Shown: positions 40,099-48,613 of the stretch, in pieces
Position numbering within the stretch: position 1 is the stretch's first letter
Layout of the letters: each line of letters starts with the position of its first letter
DNA from: an uncultured Clostridia bacterium
GTDB taxonomy: Bacteria; Bacillota; Clostridia; Christensenellales; Borkfalkiaceae
Length of the DNA: 51,299 nt
Direction: 5' to 3'
Assembly: GCA_947631325.1 (NCBI GenBank)
Contig: CANRKX010000007.1
Span: 1 to 51,299 of the forward strand
Program-made: the position numbers and the translations under genes
Notes under the pieces: model-generated
The model's input: the letters and a program-made list of their open reading frames with translations, nothing else
Databases searched by the model: none
What the model was told of the DNA's origin: nothing

Positions 40099-40821
40099 TT
40101 ATTTTGCCGCAAGCTTTTTTGCAAGCCCCGAGGAGATTTTGAACTTGTCCTTTTTAACGCCCTCAAGCCCGCCCTTTATGTCGAGCTTCTTGTCCACCGC
40201 ATGGTATAAAACGGTGTGTTTTTTGAGCTCTTCATAGAACTTTTCGGCGTTTTCAACCTTCGCCGAGCCCTCGCGAAGCCCTAAAAACTGTGCCGCCAAA
40301 AACTGCGAAACGCGGGATACGAGCAGGTCGAAACAGGCGGAGTACACCTCTTTGGGCACCTTGCTCTTGGACTTGGAATAGCTGTTGAGGGCGGCGTATA
40401 CGCACCTCTCGTACTCGTCCGAATAACTCTTATCGCATTTCGCCGTGGAGTAGGGGGTTACGTCCGTTTTTGCAATGCTCTTGCACTCGCAAAGCGCGCA
40501 GATTTCGGCGCAACGCGCGTCCGTGCCGATAAAATTTACGCCCTTTATCGCCGAAGTTTTGAAAACTATACCGCCGTTGAAAGTAACTGCGTCGCTCGCG
40601 CACCTGTCCAGCGCGTTCAGAAAGCCGAAAAAGTCGTAAAGGTTAATTTTCGCGTCTACAAAGGCGGTGTATTTGCCGTCCGCGCCCTTGAAATATCTCT
40701 TGAAAAATGAGTCCGCACTCTCGTCTTTAAGGGGTTTAAATATCTCCGCTCCTTCAAATAAAATGTCGTCGGGGAGAGCCGCGCCGTTTTCAATTGCCGC
40801 AATCGTAATCATTTTTTTCAT
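40099..40821 (-). CDS. Hypothetical protein
   Basis: Internal ATG at 40821 (MKKMITIAAIENG) is preferred over the ORF-track start. The intact frame is flanked by conserved genes; no family recognised. Confidence 0.7.
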   Translation of the reverse strand: MKKMITIAAIENGAALPDDILFEGAEIFKPLKDESADSFFKRYFKGADGKYTAFVDAKINLYDFFGFLNALDRCASDAVTFNGGIVFKTSAIKGVNFIGTDARCAEICALCECKSIAKTDVTPYSTAKCDKSYSDEYERCVYAALNSYSKSKSKVPKEVYSACFDLLVSRVSQFLAAQFLGLREGSAKVENAEKFYEELKKHTVLYHAVDKKLDIKGGLEGVKKDKFKISSGLAKKLAAK

Positions 40822-40879
40822 AACGCAAAAAATTATAATACAAAAATTTTCAAAAGTCAACGGCGGCGGGCGTCTTTGG

Positions 40880-40908
40880 TTGATATTTAAATTTATCTGT
40901 GCTATACT
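40880..40908 (+). promoter_or_regulatory. Promoter TTGATA-17-TATACT, probably leaderless
   Basis: tatact 40903-40908; ATG at 40918. Confidence 0.55.
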
Positions 40909-40917
40909 TTAACGTGA

Positions 40918-41871
40918 ATGAAGCTCGTATTTTTCGATATAGAATGTGCCGGCGTACACAAGACCTATGCAAAGATCTGCGTGTTCGGGTACGTCGTGTG
41001 CGACGAAAAATTTCATATACTCAAAAAGGAAGATATTCTCATAAATCCCCGCGGAAGGTTCGAGTTGACCGACAGAAAGGGCGAAAAGGGCATAGTTTTG
41101 CCATATGAGTACGAAGAATTCAAAAAACAGCCGCCCTTCCCCGCAGTTTATCCCAAAATAAAACAACTGCTTGAGGACAAGGACTGTTTTGTGATGGGTC
41201 ACGCCGTCTTGAACGACGTCAAATATCTCAATCTCGAGACCCGCCGTTTCCGCCTGCCCTCCTTCGAGTTCGAATTTTCGGACAGCCAGCTGATGTTTAT
41301 GACGCATATCAACGATTTTTCGCGGCAGTTCGGCTTGGAACACATTGCAAAAGAGCTGGGCGTTGAGTTCACGCCCCACCGCGCCGCCGACGACGCATAC
41401 GCCACGATGAGGATAGTGGAGGCGCTGTGCAAGGCATATTCGTGCTCCCCACGCGAACTCCCCGAAGTCTTGAAGATTTCCAACGGCAGAATAAAGAATT
41501 ATTGCATTTCCCGCCCCGTGTCGCGCGGGTTCAAAAAATTCAACGCCGAAAAACACGCCGCCCGCCTCGAACGTTCCAAAAAGCGGGTGGAGTTCTACAA
41601 CAATCTATCGCGCAAGCGCGTCAACAAAAAGGGCGGACCGCTCGCGGGTAAGACCTTCACCTTTTCGCGGGCGATAGAGGATTCAATCGACAAGTCCATA
41701 CCCTACGTCGATAAAATTTACGCCCTCGGCGGCAGATATTCGCAGAGAATGGAAAATTGCAATATATATGTGGGTGACGACGGCGATAACACCGCCCGCA
41801 CACAGTCTGCGGCGGCTCGCGCCCTGCCGCGCATCACTTGCGAACAGTTGGAGGATTTGCTCCATGATTGA
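40918..41871 (+). CDS. DnaQ-like DEDD 3'-5' exonuclease with BRCT-like C-terminal segment
   Basis: 317 aa; FFDIECAG, GHAVLNDVKYL, HRAADDAYATMRI; C-terminus GPLAGKTFTFSRAIED...ALGGRYSQRMENCNIYV. Confidence 0.82.
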   Translation: MKLVFFDIECAGVHKTYAKICVFGYVVCDEKFHILKKEDILINPRGRFELTDRKGEKGIVLPYEYEEFKKQPPFPAVYPKIKQLLEDKDCFVMGHAVLNDVKYLNLETRRFRLPSFEFEFSDSQLMFMTHINDFSRQFGLEHIAKELGVEFTPHRAADDAYATMRIVEALCKAYSCSPRELPEVLKISNGRIKNYCISRPVSRGFKKFNAEKHAARLERSKKRVEFYNNLSRKRVNKKGGPLAGKTFTFSRAIEDSIDKSIPYVDKIYALGGRYSQRMENCNIYVGDDGDNTARTQSAAARALPRITCEQLEDLLHD

Positions 41872-43165
41872 GCTTCCCCGCGACTTCCTTGATAGAATGA
41901 AAGAAGAGCTTAAGGGCGATTTTGACGCCTTTATTGCAAGCTATGACCGCGCCCCCGCCCGCGCGATTAGGGTCAACACACTGAAAATTTCAATCGATGA
42001 TTTTTTGAAGATTTCGCCCTTTCCGCTCCGCCCCGTACCTTGGGAAGAGAGCGGATTTTTCACCGACAGCGAGGGGCCGGGCAGAACGCCGCTGCATGCC
42101 GCGGGCGCATATTACGTGCAGGAACCCTCGGCAATGTCCGTCGTTCCAAAGGCGGTAAAAGCCGCAAACGAGATAAAGGGCAAGCGCGTTCTCGACCTAT
42201 GTTCCGCCCCGGGCGGCAAGGGCACCCAGCTCGCCGCGGCGATGGGGGGAGAGGGAATTCTTGTGTTGAACGAGCCAATTTTATCCCGTCGCGATATCCT
42301 CGCCGAAAACGTCGAAAGGTTGGGCGTCGGCAACGCTATAATAAGTTGCGCCCGCCCCGAACAGCTTGCAAAGTCCTTTGAAAATTATTTTGATTTAATA
42401 TTGGTTGACGCCCCCTGCTCGGGCGAGGGAATGTTCAAAAAGGAGCCCAACGCCATACCCGAGTGGAGCCGCGAAAACGTAATAAAGTGCGCCCAGCGGC
42501 AGTCCGATATACTCAACGAAGCCGACAAAATGTTGTGCGGCGGCGGCATTTTAGCCTATTCCACCTGCACCTTTTCACGCGAGGAGGACGAGGAACAGAT
42601 TCAAAACTTCTTAAAATCGCACGTCGGCTATACGTTGGTTGAAGAGAAAAAGCTATACCCTCACGAAATGTGCGGCGAAGGGCACTTTTATGCCATATTG
42701 AAAAAGATTGAAGGCGACCGCGCCGACGACTTTCCGCCCTTAAACCCCTCGAAAAGTCCCAAGGATAAGGCGGCTTTGGACGTTTACAGAAAGTGGGAGG
42801 GGGAGACGCTTAAATTGCGCCTTGACAATATTGCCGTTCGCGGCGAAAATATATATCAAATCCCCCAAAACGCGCCCAAGTTTGAAGCCGACTATCCCGT
42901 GCAGACGCTCTTGCCGATAGGTCGGACGGACGGCAAAAACTTCTTTCCGCACCACTCGCTTGCCATGCGTTTAAACTGCGGCGGGGCTGAAACTTTCGCC
43001 CTCGATTACGACGGCGCGGTGAGCTTTTTAAAGGGCTTGACGTTGCCCTGCCCTGCCGATATGAAGGGGTGGTATCTCGCCGCATATTCAAACCTTCCCC
43101 TCGGTTGGGTAAAGGCGGTCAACGGCACGGCGAAAAACCACTATCCCAAAGGTCTGCGCATCTGA
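41864..43165 (+). CDS. RsmF/RsmB-like rRNA cytosine-C5 methyltransferase (NOL1/NOP2/Sun family)
   Basis: VLDLCSAPGGKGTQLAAAM, VDAPCSGEGMFKK, YSTCTFSREEDE; ATG at 41864. Confidence 0.92.
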   Translation: MIELPRDFLDRMKEELKGDFDAFIASYDRAPARAIRVNTLKISIDDFLKISPFPLRPVPWEESGFFTDSEGPGRTPLHAAGAYYVQEPSAMSVVPKAVKAANEIKGKRVLDLCSAPGGKGTQLAAAMGGEGILVLNEPILSRRDILAENVERLGVGNAIISCARPEQLAKSFENYFDLILVDAPCSGEGMFKKEPNAIPEWSRENVIKCAQRQSDILNEADKMLCGGGILAYSTCTFSREEDEEQIQNFLKSHVGYTLVEEKKLYPHEMCGEGHFYAILKKIEGDRADDFPPLNPSKSPKDKAALDVYRKWEGETLKLRLDNIAVRGENIYQIPQNAPKFEADYPVQTLLPIGRTDGKNFFPHHSLAMRLNCGGAETFALDYDGAVSFLKGLTLPCPADMKGWYLAAYSNLPLGWVKAVNGTAKNHYPKGLRI

Positions 43166-43215
43166 ACTCATTTAAGTTGATTATATAATAGGTAAAGTAT
43201 TTTTTGATAAAATTA

Positions 43216-43249
43216 ACCCCCTCACGCGGCGCGCGCCGTATGAGGGGGT
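43216..43249. terminator. Bidirectional terminator (accccctca / tgagggggt with inner cggcgcgcgccg palindrome)
   Basis: Followed by gttttttatt on +; lies between convergent genes. Confidence 0.75.
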
Positions 43250-43287
43250 GGTTTTTTATTTGCCGTTAAGACGGTTTGCGATAATGC

Positions 43288-46200
43288 TTATTGCTTTTTA
43301 TCGTCGTCCGCGGGTTGCTCTGCGGGTGAAGATTCTTCGGACTGCTCGGCTTCGGGTGCCGGCTGTTCGTCAGCGTCCGTGCTCTCCGCGGAAGTTTCCG
43401 CAGGGGTTTCGTCAACCTTTTCTTCGGTCTTTTCTTCGGCAGGAGCCTCGGCGGGTTCTTCAACCTCGGCAGGCTCTTCAACCTCGGCAGGCTCTTCAAC
43501 CTCGGCGGGTTCTTCAACCTCCGCGGGTTCTTCAACCTCCGCGGGTTCTTCAACCTTTTCGGGCTCTGCGCTCTCCGCGGGCTCTTCCTCGACGTCAGCC
43601 GCCTTCACAAGCCCGAGCTTTCTGATATAGCGGTCGCGCTTTTTATAATTGTTCTTTTCCTGATTTTTCCTCGCCTTCTTCTTGCGGCGTTTCTTGACGA
43701 TATCCCTTACAAGAATTGCAAGCAACGCGAAGATTATGACGACGGTCAGAATTATCGAGGTTATCAACAGCCAGCCGTTGCCGCTATCGTTGGTCTCCGT
43801 CTCCTCTTCGTCGGTGTCGGTGTCGGCGTCCGAAGTGCTTATCTCTATCGTCTTGTCGATCATAGAGTAGTCGGCGAACATATTATAGGAATTGTCGTCG
43901 GACTTGGTGAACGAGAAGTAGGAGAGGGACTCGGGATAGTCGCTTATCGAGTAGTCATATCCGATTTCGCCCTCATTTGCGGTGAGCTTGTCGAAAGGCA
44001 CGAACTGCGCCGAATCGTACAGGGTGAAGGTGTAGTAGTTCGCCGCATATTCAGAGCACCCCTCGGCTTGAAGGGCTTGGGATATCTTCTCGGGCGTAAC
44101 GCCGAGCTCTTTTATAATACTTTCGAGTTGGGCGATATTTGCGGTATTCTCGGTGAGCTTGTCGAGCGCGTTTTCGGCTTTCAATATATTTTTATATGCC
44201 GAAACAATCTTCTGCTCGTATTCGCCTAAAATATTTGCATAGTTGTCCGAGGTGACGCTGTACGCGCTGTAATCAAAGGCAATCGCGCCATAATTCGTAT
44301 CGTTTTCGCCCTTTTCGCCGCGTTGACCGCTCCAGAGTTCGAGGCGGTAATTTTTAGCGGCGTTGCCCGCGTGTATAACGAAGTTGACCGTCGCCCACTT
44401 GCCGTTTGTATTTGTTATCTTTGCGGACAGCTGCGGCGCGCTCTCCCCCGCGACGTATCTTGCATAGTTGACGTCGAAGGGCTTTACCTGCGCCCCGCGC
44501 GTTCCGTCCACCCTGTAATAGTAGGTGTCGGTCGCCCCGTCGTATTCGTAAACTATCTGCTCGTTCACGACGAGATAGCAGCTCGCCTTGTGCTGTTTGG
44601 CGCTGTCGCTGTAATAGGTTACGCCCTCTTTGAGGTCGTCGAATGAGACGCGGTTGCCGCCTTCGTCATAGAATTCGTCGTGTTCGAACTTCGCGAACTT
44701 ATAATTTTTAGTGAGATTGTAGAGGTTTGCGTATACCCCGCCGTCCTCGCCGTCGTAAAGTCCGTCGTCCCTCAAGCTGTAAACAATTGCGTCCTTGTGC
44801 TGTTTTTCAGTCCAATCGGAGTTGTAAGCTTCTTTAAGGACGTTGCCCTCGTCGTCATAGAAGAAGGTATAAGAGGGGGTGGAGTAGCTCATAACTTCGC
44901 GGGTGTCCGCGTCAACGAGATATACGTAAGCCGTCGCCTCGCCCGAGACCATGACCTTGACGGATACGGTCGCGTATTCGTCCTCGTTCACGGTGAGGGT
45001 ACTGCCGATATAGCCGTAATTCTTGACGTGCTTCAACGCATAGTACGTCTCGTCCTCTTTCCACTCGGTCGCCTTTACGAAGTCGCCGTCGCCGTTCTTT
45101 ATATAGTATTCAGAGTAGGTCGTCTCGGTCGCCGTCGCGTTTTCATAGTAGTCGCGGAGCGAATCTATTATGATGAGGGGCTGATAGCAGTCGTTGCCGA
45201 ATACTTTCTGCCAATTTTCAACGGCGGAGATGGACGTGTCGATTGTCGAATTGAATTTGGAAAGTATTTCGTTGCCGTTTGAATAGTTATCAATATATTC
45301 TTTGCTGATTAGCCCCGAATTTGCGACGTTGCCGTTCTGCTTGTCGAACTGTGCGCTGTAATCGCCGTCCGAAACGTATATGCTTCCGCCGTTCACGCCG
45401 TTATAGCTCGAGGGCAGCGACATTGCCTTCTTTATGTCCGAAGTGCCCTTCACGTCGTCGAATTTGGAAGTTTCGCTTTCGCTATCCTCCTTTTCGCCGA
45501 GGGTGAGTATCTTTGCGCGGTCGCCTTCGGAAGCGAGATTGAAGGAATCTTCGGTGAGTTCGAATACCTGCAAATTAGCCAAAGCAACCCAACCCTTTGC
45601 ATAGTTGGAGTAGGATGTGTCGACTATCGTGGTGTTGCCGATGCTGAACGAGAGCTCGAAAGTTCTGTCCTCGTCGCCCTCATTGTGCACGAAGAAGAAG
45701 CACTGTACCCAATCTTTATAGATATTTTCGTTGTCGCCAATGTCGGTGGTGACGCCCGTCGTGTCGAGAGCTATGCTCGCCGAAACCTTGTCGTCGTTCT
45801 TATCCGTTATCTTGACGGTCGCGGCGGTCTGACCCGACATATCCGAGGTCTTGACCCAGAGGGAGAGTATCTTATATCCGTCCTTTTCGACCGTAAACGC
45901 CGCGTTGTTGACGGTAGAGGTATAAGCCGCACCGTATGCCGAGAGCATGACGAGCATATCCGCACTGTTCGAGCCGCCGAAAGAGGAGAGAGCCGAAAGC
46001 CCGTTGTCGCCCGAAAGCCCCTTATTCAAGAGGTCGGAGTAGTCGTTGAGCCAATCTTCGCCGCCGTTGAAGTCGGTCGAAGCGAATACCTTGTCCGCGC
46101 CGTATACGCCGATAAGGTCGTTTTTGGTCTCCTTGCCGTCCTTCCAGCCCGCGGGAAGGGCAGTCGCCGCCGCCGTGCCGCTCACAACTCCGCCGCCTAA

Positions 46201-47721
46201 CTTTGCGTTGTTAGTAAGGGAGGAGGAATAGGTCTTGATTCCGCTCTTTTCCTCGGTGAGGATGACGCTCACGTTGTCCTTGAGCGCAACCGCCTGCTTG
46301 CCCTCGGAGGAGCTCGAAGCAAGGTCGATAAAGTAGTGGAAGTTCTTCGAAAGCCTGTCGTCAGCCGTCTTTCTTATCTGCTTGTCCGCAAATAAAATTC
46401 TGTCGTCCTCTTCGGTGGTTATATTGATTTTAGCGTTTTCTGCTATCTTTGCGGAGTTATCCGAATAGGAACAGCCCTCGTCGCCGAGGTCGATGAATTT
46501 CTTGACCTCCACGTCGTCGAAGAAGGCATAGCCCGTTACTTTCTGCTGTGTCGAGCTGTCGCCCAAGCCGAGAGCTATCGTTATAGTGGTATCGGAGAAG
46601 TCGCAGGCGTTGATATAAATGGTGTACTGCAACCAGCCGTTGTTGGTGTCGAGTTCGGGATTATCCCTTATTATTTTTTGGGTGTTGATGGCTTTGATTA
46701 TGACGGGGTCGACGGAGGAGGAGCCTATCGTCTGAGAGACTTGAATGTACGCGCCTCTGTCCTGATCGTCTATCTGCGCCGCGCCCTTGTCGAACTTTAA
46801 GTCGCTCGTCTTGACCCACACCGAGATTTCCGCCGCGGTGTTGGCTTCGAGGGTTATGGATTGCGAGGTGTAGTGCTGTTCGATGCCGTTATACAGCCTG
46901 TTGGTGGGGAAGTTGTGTATCATGAGGACGTTGCCCGTCGGTTGGGTCTTGTCCTCGTCGGAATAGTACTTTCCGTCGTCGTCCTTATATATCTGCTGCG
47001 TGCCGAGATAGAATTTGCCCTCGCTCTCGGTGTATTTGCCGAGGTGAGTCTCGGGATTGGCAATCTTTTCGTATCTTACAGCCTGTGTGCGCGCTTCGTC
47101 GAAGTAGAAGTCCTTGTCGCTCTCGTCCGCGCCCGCATACACCCTTTCGCCGTCGTCGATAGTGCCGTCGCCGTCCCTATCGATAAAGTACGTTCCGTCG
47201 CTCTCGCTTATCCCGAGGAACTCGGCATAGGAGTTGAACCTCTTCGAGATTACGCTGTCGTCGTCGCTTATGGTGTCCAAAGTGGCGGCGTAGGGCTCCT
47301 TATAGACGATATCTTCGGAATCCATTCCGTTGTAATCGACGTGTTTTTCGTCATAGTCGGGGTCGCTCGTGCTCAAATCGTTATTGGCGTCGAGTTTGGA
47401 TTTGAGGTCGTCCGCCGTCATAGCCTTCCAGCTCTCTTCCGAAGTGTCGATAATTCCCGACATGGTGCCCGAAGAGTCGCCCGAGCGCGACCAGCTGTCT
47501 ACCCCCTTTATGAGATGAACGGCTTTATCGGGAACGGTAAAGAACTCGAAATTGCCGTTTTTGAGAAGTTGGGTATCTTCCCTTTGCGTAGTGGATGAAG
47601 AGGGTTCGTCGGGCGTCTCGTCGTTTGCGCACGCCGCCGCAAGTCCCGTCGCCGTGACCGTCAGAGCGCACAGAACGGCTATCGCCGCCTTCCTCGTTTT
47701 AGTGAATTTTCTTTTTGCCAT
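43288..47721 (-). CDS. Large cell-envelope protein: signal peptide/lipobox, carbohydrate-binding-like repeats, C-terminal TM and acidic repeat tail
   Basis: 1477 aa; N-terminus ALTVTATGLAAAC; repeated ISVWVKTSDL / LSLWVKTSDM segments; TM WLLITSIILTVVIIFALLAILV then KKRRKKKARK and EEPAEV repeats. Confidence 0.85.
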   Translation of the reverse strand: MAKRKFTKTRKAAIAVLCALTVTATGLAAACANDETPDEPSSSTTQREDTQLLKNGNFEFFTVPDKAVHLIKGVDSWSRSGDSSGTMSGIIDTSEESWKAMTADDLKSKLDANNDLSTSDPDYDEKHVDYNGMDSEDIVYKEPYAATLDTISDDDSVISKRFNSYAEFLGISESDGTYFIDRDGDGTIDDGERVYAGADESDKDFYFDEARTQAVRYEKIANPETHLGKYTESEGKFYLGTQQIYKDDDGKYYSDEDKTQPTGNVLMIHNFPTNRLYNGIEQHYTSQSITLEANTAAEISVWVKTSDLKFDKGAAQIDDQDRGAYIQVSQTIGSSSVDPVIIKAINTQKIIRDNPELDTNNGWLQYTIYINACDFSDTTITIALGLGDSSTQQKVTGYAFFDDVEVKKFIDLGDEGCSYSDNSAKIAENAKINITTEEDDRILFADKQIRKTADDRLSKNFHYFIDLASSSSEGKQAVALKDNVSVILTEEKSGIKTYSSSLTNNAKLGGGVVSGTAAATALPAGWKDGKETKNDLIGVYGADKVFASTDFNGGEDWLNDYSDLLNKGLSGDNGLSALSSFGGSNSADMLVMLSAYGAAYTSTVNNAAFTVEKDGYKILSLWVKTSDMSGQTAATVKITDKNDDKVSASIALDTTGVTTDIGDNENIYKDWVQCFFFVHNEGDEDRTFELSFSIGNTTIVDTSYSNYAKGWVALANLQVFELTEDSFNLASEGDRAKILTLGEKEDSESETSKFDDVKGTSDIKKAMSLPSSYNGVNGGSIYVSDGDYSAQFDKQNGNVANSGLISKEYIDNYSNGNEILSKFNSTIDTSISAVENWQKVFGNDCYQPLIIIDSLRDYYENATATETTYSEYYIKNGDGDFVKATEWKEDETYYALKHVKNYGYIGSTLTVNEDEYATVSVKVMVSGEATAYVYLVDADTREVMSYSTPSYTFFYDDEGNVLKEAYNSDWTEKQHKDAIVYSLRDDGLYDGEDGGVYANLYNLTKNYKFAKFEHDEFYDEGGNRVSFDDLKEGVTYYSDSAKQHKASCYLVVNEQIVYEYDGATDTYYYRVDGTRGAQVKPFDVNYARYVAGESAPQLSAKITNTNGKWATVNFVIHAGNAAKNYRLELWSGQRGEKGENDTNYGAIAFDYSAYSVTSDNYANILGEYEQKIVSAYKNILKAENALDKLTENTANIAQLESIIKELGVTPEKISQALQAEGCSEYAANYYTFTLYDSAQFVPFDKLTANEGEIGYDYSISDYPESLSYFSFTKSDDNSYNMFADYSMIDKTIEISTSDADTDTDEEETETNDSGNGWLLITSIILTVVIIFALLAILVRDIVKKRRKKKARKNQEKNNYKKRDRYIRKLGLVKAADVEEEPAESAEPEKVEEPAEVEEPAEVEEPAEVEEPAEVEEPAEVEEPAEAPAEEKTEEKVDETPAETSAESTDADEQPAPEAEQSEESSPAEQPADDDKKQ
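43447..43554 (-). repeat. Six 18-bp tandem repeats encoding (VEEPAE)n
   Basis: Six consecutive variants of ctcggcgggttcttcaac. Confidence 0.93.
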
Positions 47722-47849
47722 AAAACACCTGAAAATAAATTTCGTACTATACTATTTTAATATAAAAGGCTTTTATAAGCAAGCGATTAATGAGCAAATT
47801 GAGCAAAAAATTTATTATTTTCGCCGCAAATGCGAAAACTTATTTTAAA

Positions 47850-48215
47850 ATGGTGAAAGTTAATTCCAAAAGATTGAAAAGCGCGCTCGCAGGGGGACTT
47901 ACGGGCGCGGTAAACGGGCTGTTCGGCGGGGGCGGCGGTATGGTCGCCGTGCCCATTTTAAAGAATATGCTCGGCTATGACGACAAACAAGCCCACGCGA
48001 CTGCCATTTTGATTATAGCCCCCGTCTGCGCGGTCTCGGCAATAGTCTATATTTTGAGCGGCTATTTTTCTTGGCAGGTGATTATTCCCGCCTCGTTGGG
48101 CACGGTCGCGGGCGGCTTGGCGGGGGCGGCTCTCCTTCAAAAACTCCCCGAATTCATAATAAACATAACCTTTATCGTCGTCATGTTCGCGGCGGGGTTG
48201 AGGATGCTGTTTTGA
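47850..48215 (+). CDS. Half-size TauE/SafE (TSUP) family membrane protein, first half
   Basis: 121 aa from the ATG at 47850; GGLTGAVNGLFGGGGGMVAVPIL. Confidence 0.82.
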   Translation: MVKVNSKRLKSALAGGLTGAVNGLFGGGGGMVAVPILKNMLGYDDKQAHATAILIIAPVCAVSAIVYILSGYFSWQVIIPASLGTVAGGLAGAALLQKLPEFIINITFIVVMFAAGLRMLF

Positions 48216-48577
48216 GCTTTTATCTCTATCTTCTCGCGGGGTTCGGGGCGGGGCTTTTGGGCGGCATGGGCATGGGCGGCGGCACCCTGTTAATCCCCGT
48301 TCTCACCATATTTTTGGGAGTGGAACAGCACATAGCGCAGGCGGCAAACCTCGTCGCCTTTCTCCCGATGGCGGCGTTCAGCCTCAGCGCGCACAAAAAG
48401 AGCGGGCTTTTGAGGACGGACGGGGTGTTGTCAGTCGTAATTCCCGCCGCGGTCACCTCGATAGCGGGCGGACTTATCGCCTCTCTCCTTCCCGCAATGA
48501 TTTTAAGGAGATTTTTCGGATTATTTCTATTGTTTCTCGCCTTTCGCGGGGCGGCGAAGCTAAAACTCACTCCGTGA
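48212..48577 (+). CDS. Half-size TauE/SafE (TSUP) family membrane protein, second half
   Basis: TTG start overlaps the previous stop; LYLLAGFGAGLLGGMGMGGGTLLIPVLTIFLGVEQHIAQAANLVAFLP. Confidence 0.8.
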   Translation: MSFYLYLLAGFGAGLLGGMGMGGGTLLIPVLTIFLGVEQHIAQAANLVAFLPMAAFSLSAHKKSGLLRTDGVLSVVIPAAVTSIAGGLIASLLPAMILRRFFGLFLLFLAFRGAAKLKLTP

Positions 48578-48613
48578 CGGCGGGCGGAAAAAATACAGAT
48601 ATAACTTTACAAT

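Noticed and set aside
43248-43630. Overlapping ORFs on both strands with LQPRQAL / SAGSSTSAGSS / LKSLPR repeats
   Set aside because: They are alternate-frame readings of the 18-bp repeat in the 1477-aa protein; no independent start signals.
44323-47598. Long plus-strand ORFs (107-245 aa) opposite the 1477-aa protein
   Set aside because: Low-complexity V/R/E-rich shadow translations of the minus-strand gene.
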